This document shows, in pieces, positions 1-6,915 of a stretch of 35,753 nucleotides of DNA; the stretch's first letter is position 1; every line of letters starts with the position of its first letter. This DNA is from a virus. The notes under the pieces were generated by a model that was not told the DNA's origin, made no database searches, and worked only from the letters and a program-made list of their open reading frames with translations. Where the stretch lies: the IMG/VR virus record IMGVR_UViG_3300025889_000408, positions 1-35,753 of that record. The stretch is one strand, 5' to 3'. Both the position numbers and the translations under genes were made by a program.

Positions 1-14
1 AGATCGAGGTAGAA

Positions 15-272
15 ATGAAAGACAGTAGACTAACTAGAGCAGGTGTTTCAGGATTTAACAAACCTAAACGTACACCAAGCCATCCTACTAAGTCTCATGT
101 GGTGGTAGCAAAAGAGGGTGACCAAGTGAAGACCATTAGGTTTGGTCAGCAAGGGGTCACAGGTGATAGACAACCAACTGCTAGACAGAAATCATTTAAA
201 GCTAGACACGCTAAGAACATAGCTAAAGGAAAGATGTCAGCAGCTTACTGGGCAGATAAGGTGAAATGGTAA
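15..272 (+). CDS. Small basic conserved phage protein (85 aa)
   Basis: An 85-residue, Lys/Arg-rich protein with no Cys, signal peptide or TM segment. The C-terminal half is strongly basic (KSFKARHAKNIAKGKMSAAY) and ends with Trp-Ala-Asp-Lys-Val-Lys-Trp. I recall this C-terminal signature from many uncultured marine podophages, where it is of unknown function (possibly a DUF5872-type family; the name was not checked). A GAGGTAG ribosome-binding site lies 3-9 nt before the ATG. The stop overlaps the next start as TAATG, so the two are translationally coupled. The charge suggests nucleic-acid or virion association, but this is inference only. Confidence 0.7.
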   Translation: MKDSRLTRAGVSGFNKPKRTPSHPTKSHVVVAKEGDQVKTIRFGQQGVTGDRQPTARQKSFKARHAKNIAKGKMSAAYWADKVKW

Positions 273-409
273 TGAAACAAGGATTATATGCAAACATAAA
301 TAAACGTAAGAAGGCTGGTACTTCTCGTCCTAAATCTAAAAGTACAGTTAGTCCAGAAGCATACGCAAACATGAAGAAGGGCTTTCCTAAGAAGAAAAAG
401 GCTAAGTAA
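272..409 (+). CDS. Very small basic protein (45 aa)
   Basis: The protein begins MKQGLYANINKRKKAG and ends in a lysine-rich tail (KKGFPKKKKAK). About a third of its residues are Lys or Arg. An in-frame ATG lies 6 nt upstream at 266. The ATG at 272 is preferred because AAGGTG at 258-263 is 8 nt from it but only 2 nt from 266. The stop shares its last base with the next ATG (TAATGG). The 'LYANIN.KRK' start is one I recognise from marine podophages, always beside the preceding gene. Function is unknown; DNA or RNA binding is plausible from charge alone. Confidence 0.6.
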   Translation: MKQGLYANINKRKKAGTSRPKSKSTVSPEAYANMKKGFPKKKKAK

Positions 410-603
410 TGGAAGACATTAACAAACAGATAGGCAGGCTTGAGGCTAACGTAGAAGAGCTACAGCGTCAGATGTCTGAGCTACGTCAGGATGTTAAGGA
501 TATGTCTGCTGTTGTCACCAAGTGGAAAGGTGCTGGTGCTTTGTTGCTTATTCTTGGTGCTTCCTTTGGTTGGATAGTGGATGCCTTGTTTAAAAGATTA
601 TGA
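409..603 (+). CDS. Coiled-coil plus single-TM protein, holin/XhlA-like candidate
   Basis: A 64-residue protein in two parts. Residues 1-38 are a heptad-rich amphipathic helix (IGRLEANVEELQRQMSELRQ). Residues 41-59 are a hydrophobic transmembrane segment (GAGALLLILGASFGWIVDAL), followed by a short basic tail, FKRL. The coil-then-TM layout is that of XhlA/haemolysin-type or small phage lysis proteins. It overlaps the next gene, a u-spanin-like lipoprotein, by 4 nt (ATGA), so it sits in a lysis cassette. The layout and context are visible; holin activity is inferred. It could instead be a structural membrane protein. Confidence 0.55.
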   Translation: MEDINKQIGRLEANVEELQRQMSELRQDVKDMSAVVTKWKGAGALLLILGASFGWIVDALFKRL

Positions 604-995
604 ATAAACTATTGACAATACTGTTGATTTGTGGTATAATCGGTTTACAAGGTTGCAGTGCGCTCAAGCTACTAAGAGGTGGCTCAGGTGTTAATGCTAA
701 TGCACAGGTAGGTAAAGAGAATACCCAGCAGGCTGTAGTCAATCAAGAAAATACTAAGATTGAAGGTGAGAATGTTAATGTCCAGCAAAAAGAAACTGAC
801 ACTAGCATCTCCACTAAGAACGTAGAACAGTTAGTCCAGAATAACACCAATGTTCCTTTGTGGTATTTATTGTTATTGGTAATAGGTTGGTTGTTGCCTA
901 GCCCTCAAGAGATATGGGCTGGGTTTGTTAAATCATTAGAAAGAATTATACATGGCTCGAACAGTAAGCGTAGCAAGAACACTAGGACCAACTAG
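600..995 (+). CDS. Putative unimolecular spanin (outer-membrane lipoprotein with C-terminal TM)
   Basis: A 131-residue protein with a lipoprotein signal: hydrophobic residues 4-16, then a Leu-Gln-Gly-Cys lipobox with Cys19 as the lipidated residue. A polar linker follows (about residues 25-82, rich in Asn, Gln, Glu and Thr). A second hydrophobic span at about 85-100 (VPLWYLLLLVIGWLLP) leads to a basic C-terminus. A lipid anchor at one end and an inner-membrane helix at the other is the architecture of T1-type u-spanins, which join outer and inner membranes in the last step of Gram-negative lysis. The upstream coil/TM gene supports a lysis cassette. A perfect promoter lies inside its 5' end and would make transcripts lacking this start. 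Its last 44 nt overlap the next gene. Confidence 0.75.
   Translation: MNKLLTILLICGIIGLQGCSALKLLRGGSGVNANAQVGKENTQQAVVNQENTKIEGENVNVQQKETDTSISTKNVEQLVQNNTNVPLWYLLLLVIGWLLPSPQEIWAGFVKSLERIIHGSNSKRSKNTRTN
612..640 (+). promoter_or_regulatory. Consensus sigma70 promoter P1 (rightward)
   Basis: TTGACA at 612-617, a 17-bp spacer ending TGTGG, and TATAAT at 635-640: a perfect -35 and -10 at ideal spacing with a TG extended -10. The expected start is near 647, inside the spanin gene, so it would serve the tail-gene block from 952 onward. It is almost identical to the promoters at 23791 and 27617. Confidence 0.85.
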
Positions 996-1320
996 CAGTC
1001 CTGCTGCTAATGTCAAGCAAACATTATTTACTGTTCCTTCAAAGAACACAGGTTTGTGGATAGTTAAATATATTATTAGTCTTGACGGTAATGAGACACC
1101 TAAAGTTTATTGGTATGATTCTTCAGAAAATACAGAGTATTTAATAGTTGCAGGTAAAAACTTAGGTGCTGGCGACAGTGTTTTATTAGATGGTCAGGCT
1201 GCTGTTGCAATGAAAGAGAATGACGAGATTAGAATACAAAACTCAGGTACTACTTATTCTGTAACTTATTTAGCAACGATAGAACTAAAACCAGCAGAAA
1301 CAATACAATTTCATTCATAG
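952..1320 (+). CDS. Phage beta-rich structural protein, fibre/decoration type
   Basis: A 122-residue protein with alternating hydrophobic strands and no Cys or TM segment. Its pattern (WIVKYIISLDGN, VYWYDSSENTEYLIVAG, then GAGDSVLLDG, then NDEIRIQNSG and a closing strand) closely parallels the protein at 31463-31792: a hydrophobic strand, a Tyr-rich strand, a 'G..L' turn, and a final acidic 'L...D.I.V.S' strand. A beta-sandwich virion accessory protein is likely. It starts inside the spanin gene (44-nt overlap), downstream of promoter P1, with a weak AGAAAG ribosome site. The specific role is unknown. Confidence 0.55.
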   Translation: MARTVSVARTLGPTSSPAANVKQTLFTVPSKNTGLWIVKYIISLDGNETPKVYWYDSSENTEYLIVAGKNLGAGDSVLLDGQAAVAMKENDEIRIQNSGTTYSVTYLATIELKPAETIQFHS

Positions 1321-1330
1321 GAGCTAATCA

Positions 1331-1435
1331 ATGCCAACATTTAAACCTTGTCCTACTTGTCCTTATCCAAAAAAGTGCATGGCAGCAGGTAAATGCTTAC
1401 AGAAAACTATGTCTAAATCTAAAAAGAAAAAATAA
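1331..1435 (+). CDS. Cys-rich mini-protein (34 aa)
   Basis: Thirty-four residues with four cysteines at 7, 10, 16 and 22 (CPTC, then KKC, then KC) and a lysine-rich tail. The start follows TAGGAGCTAATCA, a good AGGAG ribosome site 7 nt from the ATG. It sits between two rightward structural genes with almost no spare sequence. The Cys spacing could bind one zinc ion, but this is not demonstrated. It is a short gene supported by position, ribosome site and composition. Confidence 0.5.
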   Translation: MPTFKPCPTCPYPKKCMAAGKCLQKTMSKSKKKK

Positions 1436-1437
1436 TC

Positions 1438-1569
1438 ATGCCACTTAAGAAGGGTAAATCTAAGAAAGCCATCAGTGAGAACATCAGTATGATGGTTAAA
1501 GAGGGCAGACCACAGAAGCAAGCAGTGGCTATTGCGCTATCTAAAGCCAGAAAGAGTAAGAAGAAATGA
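1438..1569 (+). CDS. Small basic DUF6496-like protein (43 aa)
   Basis: The sequence begins [17 protein letters not shown], continues through [18 protein letters not shown], and ends in a basic tail. The 'PLKKGKSKK...SKNI..E...[12 protein letters not shown]' pattern is one I recognise from many phages and tentatively equate with DUF6496; function is unknown. It has a basic N-terminus, one predicted helix and a basic C-terminus. The stop overlaps the next start as ATGA, so it is coupled to the adaptor gene. Nucleic-acid binding is an inference from charge. Confidence 0.65.
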   Translation: MPLKKGKSKKAISENISMMVKEGRPQKQAVAIALSKARKSKKK

Positions 1570-2213
1570 ACTACATAAATCTTGTTAAAGATGTATTAGT
1601 AAGACTCAGAGAGTCTGAAGTAGATAACGTTACGTCTACTCCTTACTCTAAGCTAATTGGTAAGTACATTAACGATGCAAAGAGATACGTTGAGGATGCT
1701 TACCAGTGGAACGCATTGTCTGAGACATTGACAGTCACTACTGCTAATGACTTGTTTAACTATGTAATGACAGGATCTGGTCAAAGGTTTAAGGTTATTG
1801 ATGTCATTAATAGTGAAGACGATATATTCTTAGAGTATATGCCTTTTACTAAGATGAACAATTTATTCTTGAATCAAAGTCCTCAAAAAGGTTCACCGAT
1901 GTACTACAACTTCAACGGTGTTGATTCTAATGGAGACACACAAGTTGACGTATATCCTATTCCTGATGGTGCTTATAATCTTTACTTTAATATTTATAAA
2001 CCTCAAGTTGCGTTGAGTGCTGATGCTGACGAAATAAAAGTACCGTCACATCCCGTCATTCTACACGCCTACGCAATGGCTGTAGCAGAGCGTGGTGAGG
2101 ACGCAGGACTAACGGCATCTGAAGCATTTGCTTTAGCTAACCAATCTCTAGCAGATTCTATAGCTATCGAGAATGGTAGATATCATGATGAATACGTCTG
2201 GCACACAGTGTAA
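1566..2213 (+). CDS. Head-tail adaptor (tail tubular protein A-like)
   Basis: A 215-residue protein. The N-terminal half is helical ([12 protein letters not shown], then [19 protein letters not shown]). The middle is beta-rich, and a C-terminal helix pair contains [18 protein letters not shown]. An N-terminal 'W..L' helix, a beta insert and a final 'A..ERGE' helix are typical of podoviral head-tail adaptors (T7 gp11/P22 gp4-type, gp6-like). These form the ring between portal and nozzle. Location fits: it lies directly before the nozzle-like gene, which begins at its last base. Assignment is by pattern and neighbourhood, without detailed residue matching. Confidence 0.65.
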   Translation: MNYINLVKDVLVRLRESEVDNVTSTPYSKLIGKYINDAKRYVEDAYQWNALSETLTVTTANDLFNYVMTGSGQRFKVIDVINSEDDIFLEYMPFTKMNNLFLNQSPQKGSPMYYNFNGVDSNGDTQVDVYPIPDGAYNLYFNIYKPQVALSADADEIKVPSHPVILHAYAMAVAERGEDAGLTASEAFALANQSLADSIAIENGRYHDEYVWHTV

Positions 2214-3832
2214 TGGCTAAACAACTACTTACTACTACGATATCAGCACCGGGCTTTCTTGGTATTAACACTCAAGAGAGTAGTGTTGATCTAGCTTCTG
2301 GTTACGCACTAGAGGCATACAACTGTGTCATAGATAAGTTTGGTAGGATTGGTGCTAGAAAAGGATGGACTAGACAGAACACATCTACTAATGCTGATCT
2401 AGGTACTAATGACATTGAGTTCTTGTTTGAGTTACCAGAGACAGGTACAGTGTTTGCTGGCGGTAATAGTAAGATGTTTACATTAGCTAGTGGTGCTAGT
2501 ACATTGACTACAGCTATTAATACTACCGTTGCAGACGCAGCAGGAACAGGCACAACAGCTTATACGATTACAGATAACAACTGGTCAGCATCAAGCATTG
2601 TGTACGGTGAAGGACCGGATATCAAGCCTCATGGCTACTTCTGTCAAGCTGGTCACTTACCTCTAGTGTATCATCAACTAGGGTCTAGTCATGCTCATAC
2701 AGGTAGCTATGGTTTTAACTTACTTAGCGATGCTGGCTCAGTACCTAGTACTTATGCTTCAGCTTCTGACTTTAAACCTAACATAGTATTGGGAGCATAT
2801 GGACGTACTTGGTGGGCAGATATTACTAACGATGAGCAGACTGTGTACTTCAGCGCACTACTGGATGGATCAAACTTGTCTACCGGTGATTCAGGTTACC
2901 TTTCTTTGGTAGATGTATTTCCTAATGGAGACCAAGTAGTAGGACTAGCAGCACACAACGGTTTCTTAATTATCTTTGGTAAGAGAAACATAGCGATCTA
3001 CGCTAATCCTATTGACGTAACACAGTTGACGTTAGCTGATTTGATTACTAACGTAGGATGTATCGCAAGAGATAGTATTGTTAATACTGGTACAGATGTA
3101 ATGTTCTTGTCTGACACAGGGGTAAGAAGTATTGCTCGTGTTATTCAAGAAAAGTCAGCACCTATTAATGATATATCTTTTAACATTCGAGATGACTTAG
3201 TTAGCTTTGTAGATTCAGAGACTGACAAAGAAAGAATCAAAGCTGCTTACTATCCTCGTGATGCTTTTTATATTCTATCAGTACCTACATCTAAGTATGT
3301 ATTCTGTTTTGATTTAAGAGCTAGATTACAGAATGGAGCAGCAAGAGCTACAGTATGGGACAGTATTAATCCTACTGCTTTGCACGTTACTTACACAGGT
3401 AACTTATTACTAGGTAAAGCAGGATATATAGGTAAGTATGGTTCTCATCTTGATGATACTGCTACTTATAAGTTGCGTTACTACACCAATCACTTTGATT
3501 TAGGTAGTCCTACTAACTTAAAGTTTTTAAAGAAAGCTAACTTTACAGTGGTAGGTGGTGTAGGTCAGGATGTATTTGTTAAATATGGTTTTGATTATGT
3601 GGCTTCCTATAAAGATATTCGTAAGTCTTTGGTAGCTGGTAATGTGTCTGAGTACAGTATTGATGAGTATAGTATTGGTGAATACACAAACGGATTAGCA
3701 TTAGAAGAAGTACGTTCTAATCTTGGTGGTTCAGGTTCAGTAATACAGCTAGGGTTTGAAGCAGACATAAACCAGAACCCGTTGTCAATACAAAAGATAG
3801 ATGTTTACGTTAAAGCAGGTAAAACAGTTTAA
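2213..3832 (+). CDS. Tail nozzle / tail tubular protein B-like structural protein
   Basis: A 539-residue beta-rich protein. The N-terminus (SAPGFLGINTQESSVDLASGY, then NCVIDKFGRIGARKGW) is the signature of the large tail-tube/nozzle family in many podoviruses. The body has repeated Gly/Asp turns and short strands, as expected for a beta-propeller-like nozzle. One segment, SLVDVFPNGDQVVGLAAHNG, contains the 'G..V..L..H...L..F' motif common in this family. It immediately follows the adaptor gene. It is shorter than T7 gp12 and nearer P22 gp10 in length. The final 'VYVKAGKTV' strand is complete. Confidence 0.7.
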   Translation: MAKQLLTTTISAPGFLGINTQESSVDLASGYALEAYNCVIDKFGRIGARKGWTRQNTSTNADLGTNDIEFLFELPETGTVFAGGNSKMFTLASGASTLTTAINTTVADAAGTGTTAYTITDNNWSASSIVYGEGPDIKPHGYFCQAGHLPLVYHQLGSSHAHTGSYGFNLLSDAGSVPSTYASASDFKPNIVLGAYGRTWWADITNDEQTVYFSALLDGSNLSTGDSGYLSLVDVFPNGDQVVGLAAHNGFLIIFGKRNIAIYANPIDVTQLTLADLITNVGCIARDSIVNTGTDVMFLSDTGVRSIARVIQEKSAPINDISFNIRDDLVSFVDSETDKERIKAAYYPRDAFYILSVPTSKYVFCFDLRARLQNGAARATVWDSINPTALHVTYTGNLLLGKAGYIGKYGSHLDDTATYKLRYYTNHFDLGSPTNLKFLKKANFTVVGGVGQDVFVKYGFDYVASYKDIRKSLVAGNVSEYSIDEYSIGEYTNGLALEEVRSNLGGSGSVIQLGFEADINQNPLSIQKIDVYVKAGKTV

Positions 3833-3842
3833 GGAATAAGAG

Positions 3843-4514
3843 ATGTCAAACTATACAAAGGCAACTAACTTTACAGCTAAAGACAGTTTAACTACTGGTG
3901 ATCCGGGTAAACTAATTAAAGGATCAGAGATAGATGCTGAATACACAGCCATAGCTACAGCTATTACGTCTAAAGCTGATACTGCATCTCCTACGTTTAC
4001 TGGTACACCATCAGCACCTACTGCTTCTTTTGGTACAAGTACCACACAAATAGCTACTACTGCTTTTGTACAAGCTGCTTTAGCTGCTATGTATCCAGTA
4101 GGTTCTATATACACAAATGCAAGTGTTTCTACTAATCCAGCAACGCTACTTGGTTTTGGTACATGGACTGCTTTTGGAGAAGGTAGAGTAGCTATAGGTA
4201 ACGGTGGTGGATTTACTGCTGGTGCTACAGGTGGTAGCGCAGACGCTATTGTTGTAAGCCACACACATACATTAACCAGTGTTACTACTAATACTACTGG
4301 ATCACATAATCATACTTATACCAGACCTTCAGGAACAGCTCCTCAATCTGGATCAGCTACTCAGTGTTACGTTAGTACAACTACTGACAATACTGGCAAT
4401 GCTGGCGATCACTCTCATACATTGTCAGGGTCTACTGATAGTAGTGGTTCATCAGGTACTAATGCTAACTTGCAACCATACGTTGTTGTTTATATGTGGA
4501 GGCGTACTGCTTAG
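3843..4514 (+). CDS. Short tail fibre/collar-type protein with HxH metal motifs
   Basis: A 223-residue protein. Residues 1-75 are a Thr/Ser/Ala-rich shaft ending in a 'TTQIATTAFVQAAL' neck. Residues ~84-118 contain YPVGSIYTNASVSTNPATLLG and FGTW, the collar-domain signature of T4 gp12-like and many receptor-binding fibres. Three HxH motifs follow (SHTHT, SHNHT, DHSHT). In T4 gp37 and gp12, HxH motifs from three chains coordinate metal ions. The C-terminal 'NLQPYVVVYMWRR' strand is also typical. It probably forms a trimeric receptor-binding tip. AGGAATAAG supplies the ribosome site. Confidence 0.8.
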   Translation: MSNYTKATNFTAKDSLTTGDPGKLIKGSEIDAEYTAIATAITSKADTASPTFTGTPSAPTASFGTSTTQIATTAFVQAALAAMYPVGSIYTNASVSTNPATLLGFGTWTAFGEGRVAIGNGGGFTAGATGGSADAIVVSHTHTLTSVTTNTTGSHNHTYTRPSGTAPQSGSATQCYVSTTTDNTGNAGDHSHTLSGSTDSSGSSGTNANLQPYVVVYMWRRTA

Positions 4515-4515
4515 T

Positions 4516-4806
4516 GTGAAAATACCTTTAGTAGATTTGCCAGAGTTTGTTTTATACTTTGAAGAATACAACGGATATACTTTTATACATTGTGATATCA
4601 AAGTTAAGTGGACTAAAGAAGTAAAGAAGAAATTAAAAGAAGTATATAAAACAATAACAGATTCGTATAGTGAAAATATATTTGCTAATCACGAACAACA
4701 AGACAAGAAGCATGAGAAGTTTTTAAAGATGTTTGGTTTTGAGTATTTAAATTCATTTGTAGGTAAAGACAACAAAGACTACGATTTATATGTTTGGAGA
4801 AGATAA
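4516..4806 (+). CDS. Conserved hypothetical protein with GTG start (96 aa)
   Basis: The gene begins at GTG 4516, immediately after the collar-gene stop; the open frame extends upstream but there it only shadows the collar gene. The protein starts VKIPLVDLPEF and has a helical middle (KEVKKKLKEVYKTI) and a C-terminus (HEKFLKMFGFEYLNSFVGKD, then YDLYVWRR). The strand-helix-strand layout ending in a 'K.LK.FGF' element loosely recalls the C-terminal half of GNAT acetyltransferases. No acetyl-CoA loop (Q/RxxGxG) is visible. I remember similar proteins at this position in marine podophages. Function is unknown. Confidence 0.6.
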   Translation: MKIPLVDLPEFVLYFEEYNGYTFIHCDIKVKWTKEVKKKLKEVYKTITDSYSENIFANHEQQDKKHEKFLKMFGFEYLNSFVGKDNKDYDLYVWRR

Positions 4807-5849
4807 TGGGAATTGAAGCCGCAGTTATAGGTAGCGCAGTTGTTGGTGGAATGATGCAGAAAAAAGCTGCAGATAAACAAGCTGCTGCTATGCAACAGGC
4901 TTCTGCTGCTCAACTAGAAGCTAGTAGACAAGCTGCTGAAGAAGCACGATTTAGACCAGTAGGGATCACTACTAGGTTTGGATCAGCTACTCCTCAGTTT
5001 ACCGATGGAAGATTATCAGGTTACACTTATCAAGCTACACCTGAAGTTCTTGCTTTTCAAGATCAACTTGCTAGATTATATGGCGGATCTTTACAGCAAG
5101 CAGAACAAGCTACTGCTTTACAACCACAGTTCCAACAAGCAGCTACTGGTCTTATGGGACTAGGACAACAGTATCTAGCTAAATCTCCTGAAGAAGCAAG
5201 ACAAACATATCTACAACAACAGATGGATGTGTTACGTCCTTATGATATTGAGGAAGAACAACGTCTAGCTGCTGGTGTCTTTGGTCGTGGTCGTGGTGGT
5301 TTAAGTGTAGGTACTGGTGGACAACCAGAATTACAGGCTCTTGCTGAGTCACGAAGACGTAGAGACTTACAACTAGCTGCACAAGCAGAACAAGCTGCAC
5401 AGCAACGTACAAACTATGGTGCTGGTTTATTTACTACTGGTGCTGGATTACTAGGCACAGGATACCAGACTCAGACAGCAGCATTGTCTCCATTCATGAG
5501 TCAGTTTGGTGCTGCTCAACAACTAGAAGAAACAGCACAACAGCCTATGCAGATAGGTGCTGCACTTGGTTCTTCAAGTTCACAGTTTGGTGGTCAAGCT
5601 GCACAGATACTACAAGGTGGTGCAACTGCTGCTGCTAACTTACAGTCTCAAGCTGCTCAAGCTAAAGCACAAGGACTAGCAGGTCTTGGTCAAGGAATCT
5701 CTGACGTAGGTATGATGTACGGAATGAGACAACAACCTACAACACCAAACAATGCTACTAGAATGATACCGGGATTAATGGGGTATACATCTTCTGGTAA
5801 TCCTTATCAGTACGGTGCTAGAGGTACTGGTGGTGGATATAGTTCATAA
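4806..5849 (+). CDS. Internal virion/ejection protein, Ala-Gln-rich with N-terminal membrane segment
   Basis: The 347-residue protein begins MGIEAAVIGSAVVGGMM. Start 4806 is preferred over an upstream in-frame TTG because GGAGA lies 5-9 nt before it and the ATG overlaps the previous stop (TAATG). A small Gly/Ala hydrophobic patch at 5-17 is followed by an Ala/Gln-rich helical region (KQAAAMQQASAAQLEAS). Further Gln/Ala-rich stretches and a Gly-rich C-terminus follow. Podoviral ejection proteins (T7 gp14 and P22 gp7/gp16 types) have this composition and a membrane-active N-terminus. Position after tail-tube genes agrees. The assignment rests on composition and synteny. Confidence 0.6.
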   Translation: MGIEAAVIGSAVVGGMMQKKAADKQAAAMQQASAAQLEASRQAAEEARFRPVGITTRFGSATPQFTDGRLSGYTYQATPEVLAFQDQLARLYGGSLQQAEQATALQPQFQQAATGLMGLGQQYLAKSPEEARQTYLQQQMDVLRPYDIEEEQRLAAGVFGRGRGGLSVGTGGQPELQALAESRRRRDLQLAAQAEQAAQQRTNYGAGLFTTGAGLLGTGYQTQTAALSPFMSQFGAAQQLEETAQQPMQIGAALGSSSSQFGGQAAQILQGGATAAANLQSQAAQAKAQGLAGLGQGISDVGMMYGMRQQPTTPNNATRMIPGLMGYTSSGNPYQYGARGTGGGYSS

Positions 5850-5863
5850 TTAAGGAGTAAACA

Positions 5864-6913
5864 ATGGCTTCAATAGCGTCTTTATTTGGTCCAAGTGCAG
5901 AAGAGATTGTATACTCACAAAGGTTACAAGAACGCACAAGGCAACAGCAACAACTACAAGAAGCACTAGCAGCACAACAAACATTAGCTGGTCGTAACTA
6001 TTATCAAGCTGGTTACAACATAGCTAAAGGATTAGGTGGTTTGTTTGGTGTTAGTCCAGCTATAGAGCAAGATCCTAGAATAGCTAAAGCTCTTGAGATG
6101 AGACAAATCTTTGGAGACTTCTCTGCTCAAGATCTAAATGATCCTACTAAGCTAGAAGAATTAGCAGGTAAGTTAGTTGACAAGGGTTATATAGATCAAG
6201 GCTTCCAGTTGTTTGATAGGTCTATGGATATTGCTTCTAAGATTGCTGCAGCAAAACCAGACATTAAAAATGTAGATATTTATGTTGACAATAAAGGCAA
6301 TAAGTTTCACGGGGGAACTATTGACGGGCGTATAGTAGCTGTAGATCAGGAAACTGGAGACTATTATCCTGCTCCTCAAGGATCTTCTAAGTACGTAGAA
6401 CCTAAGAGAGGAACTGCTAAGACTCCCGGAGCTAATGAGTTAGGGTATGCTGAACAATCTTTAGATACCATAGGTGAAGATATAATGGACACCGGGTTGT
6501 TTGATTTTACAGGAATAGATAAAGGTTCTGAAGAATATGTTAACTTAACTAGAAGAATAGCTGCCGAGGCTCAGAGACTTATTGATGCTAATGAGGCTGA
6601 TGATATTATGACAGCTTCAGATATGGCTACTCTTAAAATTCTAGGAAGAGAACAACAGGTTCAAACTAGTCAGACATTTTCTAAAGAGACAGGATTAAGC
6701 AGAACTCCTAAAGAAAATGAAACTGTTATGATTGCTCCTGATGGTCATATGGTTATTGTTGATCCTACTGATACAGATGCTCAAGGTAATCCTAGAATAA
6801 AAGAGACAGGTTCTATAGCTATCTCTCCAGAAATAGCATCAAAGTATAGAGCATCAGCTTTAGCTGGACCTTCCTTACAATCTCAATCAACGCAAGGTTA
6901 CGTGATACCATAA
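5864..6913 (+). CDS. Internal virion protein, helical (349 aa)
   Basis: Residues 1-45 are a charged/Gln-rich helix (ERTRQQQQLQEALAAQQTLAG). A small hydrophobic patch (YNIAKGLGGLFGVSPAIE) comes next, then helical and mixed segments. The 'LAGKLVDKGYIDQGFQLFDRS' helix pair occurs around residue 105. A good AAGGAG site lies 6 nt before the ATG. It lies between two other putative ejection proteins, matching the three-gene internal-core cluster of T7-like phages (gp14-15-16). No enzyme motif was seen. The role is inferred from order and composition. Confidence 0.55.
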   Translation: MASIASLFGPSAEEIVYSQRLQERTRQQQQLQEALAAQQTLAGRNYYQAGYNIAKGLGGLFGVSPAIEQDPRIAKALEMRQIFGDFSAQDLNDPTKLEELAGKLVDKGYIDQGFQLFDRSMDIASKIAAAKPDIKNVDIYVDNKGNKFHGGTIDGRIVAVDQETGDYYPAPQGSSKYVEPKRGTAKTPGANELGYAEQSLDTIGEDIMDTGLFDFTGIDKGSEEYVNLTRRIAAEAQRLIDANEADDIMTASDMATLKILGREQQVQTSQTFSKETGLSRTPKENETVMIAPDGHMVIVDPTDTDAQGNPRIKETGSIAISPEIASKYRASALAGPSLQSQSTQGYVIP

Positions 6914-6915
6914 AC

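Noticed and set aside
3851-4264. 137-aa minus-strand frame opposite the collar gene
   Set aside because: Antisense shadow of a Thr/Ala-rich coding sequence with no ribosome site or family resemblance; similar minus-strand frames opposite other late genes were also dropped.
4279-4515. Upstream part of the open frame ending at 4806
   Set aside because: Leu/Ile-rich shadow of the collar gene in another frame; the real gene begins at GTG 4516.
6462-6485. TATAAT inside an internal virion gene as a promoter
   Set aside because: No -35 box at suitable distance and no TGTGG extension.
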